Below are positions 36,423 to 44,467 of a stretch of DNA of 52,272 nt, piece after piece (position 1 is the first letter of the stretch; each line of letters starts with the position of its first letter). Below the pieces are notes generated by a model. It made no database searches, was not told the DNA's origin, and saw only the letters and a program-made list of their open reading frames with translations. Made by a program: the position numbers and the translations under genes. Source of the stretch: an uncultured Clostridia bacterium (lineage in GTDB: Bacteria; Bacillota; Clostridia; Christensenellales; UBA1242); contig CALWTS010000010.1 in the NCBI GenBank assembly GCA_944384535.1, positions 68,651 through 120,922 on the forward strand, given 5' to 3'.

Positions 36423-38169
36423 GATCTTCAAGTTCCTCCTTTGATAATTGAGATAATGCAATTTCACCATAAACAGGGCAGTTTTTTAATAATTCTTTGT
36501 GAGTGCCTACTCCCACCATTTTACCTTCATTTAAAACAACTATTTTATCTGCATTCATAATAGTGCCAATTCTTTGAGCAACAATAACTTTTGTAGTGTC
36601 AGCAAATTCTTTGTTTAAATTTTCTCTTACAATTTTATCTGTTTTATAATCTAAAGCTGAAAAGCTGTCATCAAAAATTAGAATATGTGGATTTTTAATT
36701 AACGCCCTAGCAATTGATAATCTTTGTTTTTGTCCTCCCGATACATTTTTACCTCCTTGAGAAATAAAATGTTCCAAACCTTCGGAAAAATCATAAACAA
36801 AATTTGATTGAGAGACATTAATTACCTTTTCAACATCTTCAATTGTAGCATTAGGGTTTCCATATTTAATATTATCTAAAACACTTCCACTAAACAAAAC
36901 TCCTTTTTGAGGCACATATCCTATTAAATCATGAAGTTGATGTTGTGTATAGTTTTTCACATTTACACCATCAACTAATATTTCTCCGCTAGTACAGTCA
37001 TAAAATCTTGGAATAAGGTTAATCAAAGTGCTTTTTCCACTTCCAGTAGAACCAATAAAAGCAATTGTTTCACCTTTGTTAACTTTAAATGAAATATTTT
37101 CAACCACATCAGCATCTGCATCAGGATATCTAAAAGAAACATTTTTAAATTCTATTGTTCCAATCTCTTTAGGTTCAGAACCATTACCATCTTTTAATGA
37201 GATTTCTGTGTTAAGGACTTCGTTTATTCTTCTTGCAGAAACAATACCTCTAGGAATGAACATAAAAAGTACAGATAAAGATGTAAAACTCATTATTATA
37301 AAAATTGAATATTGGGTAAAAGCACTCATAACAGTTAATAAATAAACGTTTTGTTTAGCTAAAACTCCAATAAGCCAAACTATTGCAAGCGAAGTTCCTT
37401 GCATAATTAGAGAAAGACCAGGTTCTATAATTGACAGGACTCTATTAACAAATAAATCAAGTTTTGAAAAATTTTTATTTACTTGATTAAATTTTTCTTC
37501 TTGCGTTTTTTCCGCACCATTTGCTCTTACTACTTTTAATCCAGTTAAGTTTTCTCTTGTAACAAGGTTTAATTTATCAGTTATTTTTTGAATTATTTTA
37601 AATTTTGGCACAACAGCGATAACAATTATTGATACCAAAACACAAATACAAACAACAGAGACGATATTTACCCATGTTAATTGTGATGCAGAATTACCTG
37701 TAGAAATTTTTACAATATTAATGATTGCAAAAATAGCAGTTAGGGGAGCATTAAAACCTAGGGTTAACAATGTTGTTAAAACTTGTTGTAATTGAGTTAT
37801 ATCATTGGTAGATCTTGTTATTAGTGATGGAATGGAAAATTTATTAATTTCAGTTGATGAAAAACAATTTACTTTATTAAAAATTTTTCCTCTAATTCTT
37901 GCCAAAAGTGTAGTAATTAAGTAAGATGCAAGATAACTAGCAGAAATAGCTGCTAATACAACACCAAAAGCATAAGCTAGCATTTTAGCACATGCCCAAA
38001 CAATTTCTGTCCAATATGCTGAAATGTCTGGTTTTTGAAGGTATTCGCTTATTTCTAAAGTGCATTGTGGTAATGATATATTACACCAAACTTGAATTCC
38101 TACAACACCAAGTGTTAAAACGAGTAAAATCCATTCTTTCCAATTGAAATATTTAAATAATTTAATCAT
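36415..38169 (-). CDS. Heterodimeric ABC exporter, degenerate-site subunit
   Basis: 584 residues, with the same architecture as its neighbour: membrane domain (about 1-310), then an ATPase with Walker A GSTGSGKSTL, signature VSGGQKQRLSIARAL and Walker B ILIFDDSFSALD. The residue after the Walker B Asp is Asp and not Glu, the mark of a degenerate site. It overlaps marR by 4 nt (ATGA) and has a GGAGA ribosome site. The marR-ABC-ABC order matches known drug-efflux operons. Confidence 0.93.
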   Translation of the reverse strand: MIKLFKYFNWKEWILLVLTLGVVGIQVWCNISLPQCTLEISEYLQKPDISAYWTEIVWACAKMLAYAFGVVLAAISASYLASYLITTLLARIRGKIFNKVNCFSSTEINKFSIPSLITRSTNDITQLQQVLTTLLTLGFNAPLTAIFAIINIVKISTGNSASQLTWVNIVSVVCICVLVSIIVIAVVPKFKIIQKITDKLNLVTRENLTGLKVVRANGAEKTQEEKFNQVNKNFSKLDLFVNRVLSIIEPGLSLIMQGTSLAIVWLIGVLAKQNVYLLTVMSAFTQYSIFIIMSFTSLSVLFMFIPRGIVSARRINEVLNTEISLKDGNGSEPKEIGTIEFKNVSFRYPDADADVVENISFKVNKGETIAFIGSTGSGKSTLINLIPRFYDCTSGEILVDGVNVKNYTQHQLHDLIGYVPQKGVLFSGSVLDNIKYGNPNATIEDVEKVINVSQSNFVYDFSEGLEHFISQGGKNVSGGQKQRLSIARALIKNPHILIFDDSFSALDYKTDKIVRENLNKEFADTTKVIVAQRIGTIMNADKIVVLNEGKMVGVGTHKELLKNCPVYGEIALSQLSKEELEDHE

Positions 38170-38606
38170 TTTTTGTTCTCCATATTTAATTTGTTAGCAG
38201 TATTTAATAATGTATTTAAAACATTTTCAGTTATATCTAATTCTTCTTTTGAAATATTTTGAAATAAAGTATCATGCCATTTGTTGATTGTATCATTTAT
38301 TTCAAATCCCAATTTTTTTCCATTTTCAGAGAGAGTTAAAATTTGTTTTTTAGAACAATCACAATAATTTTCTGTATATTCTATTAAATTTTTGGTAATA
38401 AGTTTATTAACAATTCGATGGATATGAGATTTATTACATTCCATAATATGTGATAATTCAATTTGAGTTTTGTTTCCAAATTTATATAAAAATTCTATTA
38501 AAAAAATTTCAGAACTTTTTAAATTTTGTTCTTGAAATTTACTATTGATATATTTTTGTAGTTGTCTTTTGATATTAACAATAATATTAAGAAAAATAAA
38601 ATTCAT
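38166..38606 (-). CDS. MarR-family transcriptional repressor
   Basis: 146 residues from ATG 38606. The winged-helix domain is visible: helix (LKSSEIFLIEFLYKFG), recognition helix region (IELSHIMECNKSHIHRIVNKLITKNLIEYT), then the wing CDCSKKQILTLSENGKKL. A Cys pair (YCDCSKK) at the wing could sense oxidants or metal. It is first in the operon, so it should repress itself and the exporters. An AAAAGGG site supports 38606; a GTG at 38630 would lengthen it by 8 residues. An inverted repeat covers the -35 box of its promoter. Confidence 0.9.
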   Translation of the reverse strand: MNFIFLNIIVNIKRQLQKYINSKFQEQNLKSSEIFLIEFLYKFGNKTQIELSHIMECNKSHIHRIVNKLITKNLIEYTENYCDCSKKQILTLSENGKKLGFEINDTINKWHDTLFQNISKEELDITENVLNTLLNTANKLNMENKK

Positions 38607-38636
38607 TTTATATATCCCTTTTATAAACACAGAGTA

Positions 38637-38666
38637 ATTATATGAATTTTAGGTTGATTAGTCAAC
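38637..38666 (-). promoter_or_regulatory. marR promoter with overlapping operator
   Basis: Minus strand: TTGACT (38660-38665), a 17-nt spacer, TATAAT (38637-38642). The inverted repeat GTTGA-N4-TCAAC at 38653-38666, flanked by TTA/TAA, sits on the -35 box. This is the expected place and form for a MarR operator that gives autorepression. Confidence 0.75.
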
Positions 38667-38767
38667 TAATAAACATAGAAAAATTTTTATATTTGTAAAT
38701 TTTTTATATTTTGATTGCATACCTTTATTTTATATGTTATTATTATAAAGCATGGAGTGGAGGAAAA

Positions 38768-39673
38768 ATGGGACTTTTCAAAAATAAAGAAAAAATAATT
38801 GATCCAATAATACATGATGAAGAAGCTAATTTCACTTTAACAAGTGGTGTTCATATTTTAAACAAATGCCAAAATGTTACATTAGCTGGAAATGCAATTG
38901 TACTTGAAAGCTTTGATTGTACATTTAAAGAAATTACGGGAAAGTCGAAAGTTCAAATGATTGAAAATGGTGAAATTGAACTTTTGTCAGGAAAAGCTAA
39001 AATAGGACTTTTTAAGAGCGGGAAAATTACTATGGTTAGTGGTAAGTCTTCTATCACAACAATAAATACTTGTGTAATTGATTATGTGAAGGGAAAATCA
39101 TCAATAGGAACAATGAATGGTGGTTTTATTCGTTTTGTAGATGATAAAGCAGAACTTGCTACAATTACTAAAGGGGAAGTGTTGTTTGTAAGAAATAAAG
39201 CAAGAATTGTTACCATGATTACAGGCAGTATTACCGGAATTTTAGATAATGCTCATTTAGTAAGTATGTTAGATGGTGAAATTACTTATTTATTGAATAG
39301 TGGAAAGGTTGGAACTATGAACCAAGGAAATATAAAATTGTTTGCTGATAATAGTGAAGTTTCGACATTTAATAATGGTAAAATTGAAGAAATGGTAGGA
39401 AAAAGTTTAATTTCTGCTAATATGAATGGTACTATAGGTTACAAAGATAAACAGACTATCATACTTTATTCTCCACAAGAAAGTGCTAAAAGAATGAGTG
39501 AATATCAACAAGAAAAAGAGGAAAGAGAAAAAAAAGATATTGATAAAAATAATGAAAGTGATGAAGAAAATAATAGTATAGAAAGTCAAGAAGAAAATTT
39601 TAATGAAAACAATATTAGTGAAAATAGTAAAAAAAAGACAAAACAATTAAAAATAGATGATTTAAATGATTAA
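38768..39673 (+). CDS. Beta-solenoid protein, bactofilin-like or polymer-forming type
   Basis: 301 residues. Residues 25-235 are short repeats of about 16-20 residues with regular hydrophobic spacing and Gly turns (GEIELLSGKAKIGLFKSG, GKITMVSGKSSITTI, GFIRFVDDKAELATI), which predicts a right-handed beta solenoid similar to bactofilins. The last 60 residues are highly charged, ending in KKTKQLKIDDLND. No signal peptide or membrane helix, so it is probably cytoplasmic and may form filaments or scaffold. ATG 38768 is behind GGAGG; the 38711 in-frame start is within the promoter (TTGCAT-17-TATTAT). Function not known. Confidence 0.72.
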   Translation: MGLFKNKEKIIDPIIHDEEANFTLTSGVHILNKCQNVTLAGNAIVLESFDCTFKEITGKSKVQMIENGEIELLSGKAKIGLFKSGKITMVSGKSSITTINTCVIDYVKGKSSIGTMNGGFIRFVDDKAELATITKGEVLFVRNKARIVTMITGSITGILDNAHLVSMLDGEITYLLNSGKVGTMNQGNIKLFADNSEVSTFNNGKIEEMVGKSLISANMNGTIGYKDKQTIILYSPQESAKRMSEYQQEKEEREKKDIDKNNESDEENNSIESQEENFNENNISENSKKKTKQLKIDDLND

Positions 39674-39674
39674 T

Positions 39675-39714
39675 CAATAAAAATTAAAGTGCGAAATCAC
39701 TTTAATTTTTATTG
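39675..39714 (+). terminator. Long hairpin, likely terminator
   Basis: A perfect 17-bp stem (39675-39691 with 39698-39714) and a 6-nt loop. The U-rich tract is part of the 3' arm itself, so termination is likely but less typical. Confidence 0.75.
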
Positions 39715-39789
39715 TAAAGTGACTAATTAATGTTGTTATTTTGTTAATATTGTTGTATAATTAGTAGGCTTTGTTGTTTTTAGGTGGTT

Positions 39790-40788
39790 ATGGAAATATT
39801 TTTAGATGGATTATGGGATGCAGTAAAAGATACTTTATTCATTATACCAGTTTTGTATTTAGCTTATCTTTTGGTAAGTTATTTTTCTCATAATGATAAT
39901 GAAAAATACTCTAAAATTTTACATCATACTAACAAGGCAGGTCCAGTCATAGGTGCTTTTCTTGGATGTATACCTCAATGTGGTTTTTCTTCTGTTATGA
40001 GTCAACTTTATTCAAAAAATATAGTAACTTTAGGTACGTTAATTGCTGTTTTTGTAGCGACTAGTGATGAAGCTATTCCTTTAATGATATCTAAACCAGA
40101 ATTTATACCTAAATTATTAATTTTAATCGCAATTAAGGTAATTTATGCTATTATCGTTGGATATGCAATTGATGGGATTATAAAATTATTTTCAAAGAAA
40201 AAACGTGTTTTAAATCAATATCATGATAAATATGAAGATTTTGAAAAAACAAATATAACAGACCAAAATAAAGATGTAGAAAAAGAAGTAGAGGTTGATT
40301 GTTCTAAAAATAAAAAAAATAATCATGTATGTCATCATGCAAGCGAAGAAAATCATGGACATGAACATTCTCACTCTCATTGTTGTGCAACTAATATTTT
40401 TTTAGATGCGTTGAAACATACAGCTATCATTGTTGCGTATGTTTTTATAGCTACGCTTGCTATAAATTTAATAAGGGGATATTGTGGTGGTTTAGAACCA
40501 TTGCAAAAATTCTTTACAGATAATATTTTTATTCAAATCATTGTAGCTAGTTTAATAGGAATAATTCCCAATTGTGCTGCATCGGTATTTTTGGTTGAAA
40601 TGTTTATGGAAGGTGTTATTCTTTTTCCAGCATTAGTAGCAGGGTTAACTGCAGGTGCAGGTGTAGGATTAATTGTTCTTTTTACAACAAATTATAAGAA
40701 AATCGGCATAAATTTATTTATTATATTTTTACAAATTGTTTTAGCTATAGCAATAGGAGTTATAATTAATTTTATTCCTATTTGGTGA
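39790..40788 (+). CDS. Putative 10-TM metal permease (ArsP_2/putative manganese transporter family)
   Basis: 332 residues with about ten membrane helices in two halves. Both halves carry a related motif: GCIPQCGFSSVMSQL and GIIPNCAASVFLVEM, as in the family annotated as putative heavy-metal or manganese exporters. The central soluble loop is His- and Cys-rich (NHVCHHASEENHGHEHSHSHCC), which suggests divalent metal binding, possibly zinc or manganese. ATG 39790 is behind AGGTGG; a GTG at 39784 is also in frame. Its promoter has TATAAT with TTGTTA 17 nt upstream. The ion moved is not fixed by sequence. Confidence 0.82.
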   Translation: MEIFLDGLWDAVKDTLFIIPVLYLAYLLVSYFSHNDNEKYSKILHHTNKAGPVIGAFLGCIPQCGFSSVMSQLYSKNIVTLGTLIAVFVATSDEAIPLMISKPEFIPKLLILIAIKVIYAIIVGYAIDGIIKLFSKKKRVLNQYHDKYEDFEKTNITDQNKDVEKEVEVDCSKNKKNNHVCHHASEENHGHEHSHSHCCATNIFLDALKHTAIIVAYVFIATLAINLIRGYCGGLEPLQKFFTDNIFIQIIVASLIGIIPNCAASVFLVEMFMEGVILFPALVAGLTAGAGVGLIVLFTTNYKKIGINLFIIFLQIVLAIAIGVIINFIPIW

Positions 40789-40795
40789 AAATCAG

Positions 40796-40824
40796 TTGAC
40801 AAATTGCACATACTATTTTAGAAT
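40796..40824 (+). promoter_or_regulatory. Promoter of the Rho-like gene
   Basis: TTGACA (40796-40801), a 17-nt spacer, TAGAAT (40819-40824). A GAGGAG ribosome site precedes the ATG at 40848. Confidence 0.82.
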
Positions 40825-40847
40825 TTTAAAAACTCGAGGAGAAACAA

Positions 40848-41987
40848 ATGATAAAAGAAATTGGAAATAATGTAAGACCTAAAGAGCTTATGATAAGGGA
40901 GCTTGGTGTCTTTGAATTGAGAGGATTAGCAAGAGAACTAGGTATATCTTCTCCAACAACTAAAAAAAGAGAAGAACTTATCGAATTGATTATGTCTATT
41001 TTAGAAAAGGGAGAAAATATTGAACGTTCTGGCAAAAGAAAGGGTAGACCATACAAAAAACTTTCTTCTTTAGATGATATAATGAATTCAATGATTGTCA
41101 ATGAAAGTAGCAAGACAGTTGAAAAAATAAATTATGAATCAATTTTAACTTTTGCACAGGAGCCTGTTATTTTTTCAAATCTAAATACAAATGAAATAGG
41201 AGAGTATGAGGGATATATTAGGGTTAGTGAAGATGGAACTTATACTGTTTTTGATCAAAAAAAAGAGAAATGGTTATACATTAAAAGTGATTTAGAATTT
41301 TATGATAAATTGTTGTTAGGAGATAAGGTTAAAGTAGAAGGAAAACTTGTAAGTGATAAGCAGGTTGAAGTGATTAAAATTTTAACTATAAATAATAATA
41401 AACCAGAGGAGTATCAAATATCTTTCATTGATAAAGGTAAAGAGATAATTGGGACTAATTTACTTAATTATTCAGGAAAAACCTTGTATGAGGGAAGAAG
41501 AAACGCTATTGAGAAAGATAAAGATTTATATGAAGATGATAATTTAAAAAATTTTATTCAAAATTATATTAATCAGCAATATGAAGTTTTGTGTTTAGGA
41601 GCGAATATTGCTTTTGAAAATTCATTATATTTTGATAGTATTTTAAAAGCAGAAAAGTTTTTAACTACATACACTTCTGACCCATTGGTTAATTTTAATA
41701 ATACAATTGATGCAATAAATTATACCGAAAATTTGCTAAACAAAGGTAAAAAGGTCATTTTGATTATTTCAGATATTATCGATATTATTAGAAGTATAAA
41801 TGCCTGTTTTACTAGTGATGATGAATTTTGCGAACAATCAATGGTTGTTTTAAGAAAATTAATGTCACTTGGAAAAATGTTTAATAATGATATTAGTTGC
41901 ACTTTAATATTGTTTTATAATAAATTAGATAAAAACAATAAGACATTAATTAATGAAATATTAAAAATTTCTAAAATAATAGAATAA
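40848..41987 (+). CDS. Rho-derived protein lacking Walker A (pseudo-Rho)
   Basis: 379 residues (Rho is about 420-430). Residues 9-50 are a Rho_N SAP-like domain (LRGLARELGISSPTTKKREELIELI). Residues 120-185 align with the Rho RNA-binding OB fold (EGYIRVSEDGTYTVF, KLLLGDKVKVEGKL, NNKPEE). Residues 240-375 follow the Rho ATPase: TSDPLVNFNNTIDAINYTENLL matches the Rho FDEPPENHVRVAEMVLERAK region, GKKVILIISDIIDIIRSIN matches GKDVVILLDSITRLARAYN, and the rest matches the helix after it. The P-loop that should lie near residues 203-215 is missing, and the Q-loop and arginine finger are unclear. It is not an active ATPase in my view. It may bind RNA or modulate true Rho. Confidence 0.75.
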   Translation: MIKEIGNNVRPKELMIRELGVFELRGLARELGISSPTTKKREELIELIMSILEKGENIERSGKRKGRPYKKLSSLDDIMNSMIVNESSKTVEKINYESILTFAQEPVIFSNLNTNEIGEYEGYIRVSEDGTYTVFDQKKEKWLYIKSDLEFYDKLLLGDKVKVEGKLVSDKQVEVIKILTINNNKPEEYQISFIDKGKEIIGTNLLNYSGKTLYEGRRNAIEKDKDLYEDDNLKNFIQNYINQQYEVLCLGANIAFENSLYFDSILKAEKFLTTYTSDPLVNFNNTIDAINYTENLLNKGKKVILIISDIIDIIRSINACFTSDDEFCEQSMVVLRKLMSLGKMFNNDISCTLILFYNKLDKNNKTLINEILKISKIIE

Positions 41988-42021
41988 TTTGTATAAAAAA
42001 AATAATTTTAAAAATACTATA

Positions 42022-42104
42022 TTTGTAAAGTAATTTAATTATTTTACAAAAAAAACAAATCGCAAACTTGAGTAATTTAACTCAAAAAGCGATTTGTTTT
42101 TTTT
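42022..42104 (+). terminator. Tandem hairpins, terminator
   Basis: A first hairpin (TTTGTAAA/TTTACAAA, 42022-42050) is followed by a larger one: AAACAAATCGC/GCGATTTGTTT with an inner TTGAGT/ACTCAA stem (42051-42104), ending in a T run. Confidence 0.85.
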
Positions 42105-42109
42105 ATTGA

Positions 42110-42139
42110 TTGACATTAATGGGATAAAATGATTATAAT
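42110..42139 (+). promoter_or_regulatory. Promoter of lgt, predicted leaderless
   Basis: TTGACA (42110-42115), an 18-nt spacer, TATAAT (42134-42139). Six nt to the ATG at 42146 and no ribosome site. Confidence 0.75.
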
Positions 42140-42145
42140 ATAACT

Positions 42146-43120
42146 ATGTTTGGATTTTATCAAAAATATTTTACTTTTTTTGGAGTTAATATAGCATATT
42201 ATGGCTTAGTTATTGCTATAGGAATGGGACTGGGTGTTTTTGTTGCTTGTAAAAATGCTAAATTTAGAGGATTAAAGTCAGATGATTTATTGCTACTAGC
42301 CTGTTATGTTCTTCCATTGGCAATTGTAGGTGCTAGAATTTATTATGTTTTATTTAGTTTAGACATGTATACTTCTTTTTGGCAAGTCTTTGAAATATGG
42401 AAAGGCGGACTTGCTATATATGGAGGAATTATAGGTGGCGTGGTAGGAGTTATACTTTATTGTAGCATTCATAAGAAAAACATATTTGATGTTACAGATG
42501 TTGTTATTATAAGTTTATTGCTAGGTCAAGCAATAGGAAGATGGGGGAATTTTTTTAATCAAGAGGCATTTGGTTTTTATGTAGATAATCCATCATTACA
42601 ATGGTTTCCTTTTTCTGTATATATCGAACATTGCAACCAAGAAGGTTGTTTGTGTGGCGGTTCTGGTTGGCATTTGGCTACATTTTTTTATGAAAGCTTA
42701 TGGAATTTTATTACATTTTTAATTCTTATAATTCTTTTTAGAAAAAACAAATTTAAATTAAGAGGTTCTGTTACTTGTTTGTATTTTATTATTTATGGAA
42801 TAGGAAGAGCAATTATTGAAGGTCTTAGAATGGATAGTTTATATTTAGGATCAATAAGGGTGTCTCAATTGTTATCAATAATATTAATAATTGTGGCTCT
42901 GTCATTACTTATAACAAATATAGTTTTATATAAAAAGGGTAAAATTAAATCATTAACACAGCTTCAATCTTTTTATGCAGAACAATTAGCAACTGTAGAA
43001 AATGATAAAAATAATTCTAAAAATAAGAAATTTAAAATACATTTTAAAAATAAAAATAATATTCAATCTAAAGATAGTAAAGACGATAAAGACGATAATG
43101 ATACTAACGAATTAGGATAG
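42146..43120 (+). CDS. lgt: Prolipoprotein diacylglyceryl transferase
   Basis: 324 residues, membrane enzyme that attaches diacylglycerol from phosphatidylglycerol to the lipobox Cys of prolipoproteins. The seven-helix topology and family motifs are clear: YYGLVIAIGMGLGVFVA, AIVGARIYYVLF, WKGGLAIYGGIIGG, and the signature GRWGNFFNQEAFG near residue 132, which contains the essential Arg and Asn. GIGRAIIEGLRMDSLYLG is close to the C-terminus. The last 45 residues are a charged Lys/Asp-rich cytoplasmic tail beyond the usual end. The lipoprotein at 47794 is a likely substrate. Confidence 0.95.
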   Translation: MFGFYQKYFTFFGVNIAYYGLVIAIGMGLGVFVACKNAKFRGLKSDDLLLLACYVLPLAIVGARIYYVLFSLDMYTSFWQVFEIWKGGLAIYGGIIGGVVGVILYCSIHKKNIFDVTDVVIISLLLGQAIGRWGNFFNQEAFGFYVDNPSLQWFPFSVYIEHCNQEGCLCGGSGWHLATFFYESLWNFITFLILIILFRKNKFKLRGSVTCLYFIIYGIGRAIIEGLRMDSLYLGSIRVSQLLSIILIIVALSLLITNIVLYKKGKIKSLTQLQSFYAEQLATVENDKNNSKNKKFKIHFKNKNNIQSKDSKDDKDDNDTNELG

Positions 43121-43178
43121 TAAAAAAATATAAAAATAAAATTTGAATAAATTTATTTTAAATTCTAATAATAAAGTT

Positions 43179-43667
43179 ATGAATGGTAGATTTTTAAAAA
43201 TTAAAAAGACAACATTATTAAAGTTGTCTTTTATAATTAACATCATATTATTTATTTTTTCAAATATAGTTTTTAATATTTTTTATTACATTCCTAATAT
43301 TTGGTTTTATAGTTTTTGTTTTTTTATAGGAAATTATCTTTTGATAAAAAGTATACTTTTTAAATTAGATTCTGCCTGTTATTTTGGTATATTGTTATTT
43401 TTACTTGGTACTTTTTATTTGTTAGTTTTTTTTAATAATACATTAGTTTTTTATCCTATTTATATATGCTTGGCATTTCTATGTGCTTCTTTTTTTACAT
43501 TTTATTTTTATAAACAATCCTTTCAATTTTTTCTTGCAATATCGCTATTTTTCGTGATGATGGGAGCTTTACTGTATATGTTAAATCTAATTTCGCTTTT
43601 ATTTTTTCTTGCAATTTTATGTGTAATTGTGTTATTATTATTAGTAAGATATTTAACATTAAAATAG
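43179..43667 (+). CDS. Unknown multi-pass membrane protein, start uncertain
   Basis: 162 residues from ATG 43179 (174 from TTG 43143). It has about five hydrophobic segments rich in Phe, Leu and Ile and very few charged residues; no family is recognised. The start is unclear: ATG 43179 follows a weak AATAAT -10-like sequence 6 nt upstream and has no ribosome site. A perfect hairpin, AAAAGACAAC/GTTGTCTTTT at 43204-43232, lies within codons 9-18. It may be the terminator of lgt or a translation control element. The downstream DivIVA-like gene begins 9 nt after its stop. Confidence 0.6.
   Translation: MNGRFLKIKKTTLLKLSFIINIILFIFSNIVFNIFYYIPNIWFYSFCFFIGNYLLIKSILFKLDSACYFGILLFLLGTFYLLVFFNNTLVFYPIYICLAFLCASFFTFYFYKQSFQFFLAISLFFVMMGALLYMLNLISLLFFLAILCVIVLLLLVRYLTLK
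43204..43232 (+). terminator. Hairpin inside the start of a coding region
   Basis: A 10-bp perfect stem with a 9-nt loop; the 3' arm ends in TTTT. It could attenuate or end the lgt transcript. It overlaps the first codons of the membrane protein. Confidence 0.5.
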
Positions 43668-43676
43668 GAGATAGGT

Positions 43677-44441
43677 ATGTTTTCTACAGAATTTAATGGG
43701 TATAAGAAGGAAGAGGTTGATAAATATATAACTTCTTTAAAAGAAGAACATGAAAAAGCTTTAATGGAAGAAAAATTAAAAGTTCTTGAGTATGAAAAGA
43801 AAATGCTGGATTTAAGGAAGAAGGCAGCAGAAATTGATAATAGAGAAAAAAATATTATGAATGCTCTTGAATCATTTAAGAAAATTCAAGCGGAAGGTAA
43901 TAAAAATATTGAATTTTTAAAAGTGGAACAACTAAAAGTTGTTTATTTGCATTTACAAAGTTTTTTAAATGAATTAAATGAAAAATATCCAGGTGTGTTA
44001 ATAAACAGTTCTTATAAAAAGTTAATTAATATAATTGAGGGTATATTAGCTAAAAATGAGGCAAAAAAAGAAGATGCAGTAAATAGCAGAATTGAAAATG
44101 ATCCTATGCGTATTTTGTTAAATAAAATGCAAGAGAAAAAGATTCAAGAAAATCCTAGAGAAATTAAAATAGAAAGACTAGATAGAAAGAATTCTCGATT
44201 TTCACAAATAGAACCTGTAACATCTATGAAATTGGAGAAAAATGATGGCTATGATTCTTTAGTTGATAAATTTTTAAATACAGCTCCAGAAGAAGAACAA
44301 CCAAAATCTTTAAAAATTAATTCTAATAGTTTTGATTTAAAAGAGGCTGTAAATCCTAAAGATGATTTGGATGAAATTATGAAAGCTTTTGATTTTTATT
44401 CTTCAGATAATACTGCAAATCCAGATGATTATGATTTTTAA
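43677..44441 (+). CDS. DivIVA-like coiled-coil protein
   Basis: 254 residues. The N-terminus has the DivIVA signature FSTEFNGYKKEEVDKYI, which in the family inserts into curved membranes at poles and septa. A coiled coil runs at about 20-80 (EHEKALMEEKLKVLEYEKKM). The rest is charged and probably disordered, with a short conserved-looking end (DDLDEIMKAFDFYSSD). The length fits divergent DivIVA/GpsB-like proteins of Clostridia. It has a strong AGGAGA site. It may help place the division septum, including the polar sporulation septum, but that is inference. Confidence 0.75.
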   Translation: MFSTEFNGYKKEEVDKYITSLKEEHEKALMEEKLKVLEYEKKMLDLRKKAAEIDNREKNIMNALESFKKIQAEGNKNIEFLKVEQLKVVYLHLQSFLNELNEKYPGVLINSSYKKLINIIEGILAKNEAKKEDAVNSRIENDPMRILLNKMQEKKIQENPREIKIERLDRKNSRFSQIEPVTSMKLEKNDGYDSLVDKFLNTAPEEEQPKSLKINSNSFDLKEAVNPKDDLDEIMKAFDFYSSDNTANPDDYDF

Positions 44442-44467
44442 AAAAAGACATCCTCGGTCTTTTTTTT
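44441..44467. terminator. Bidirectional terminator
   Basis: The stem AAAAAAGAC/GTCTTTTTT lies between the convergent DivIVA-like and SDR genes. Confidence 0.85.

Noticed and set aside
41720..41902. Minus-strand frame inside the Rho-like gene
   Set aside because: It lies wholly within a good coding gene, has no ribosome site and gives no family resemblance.
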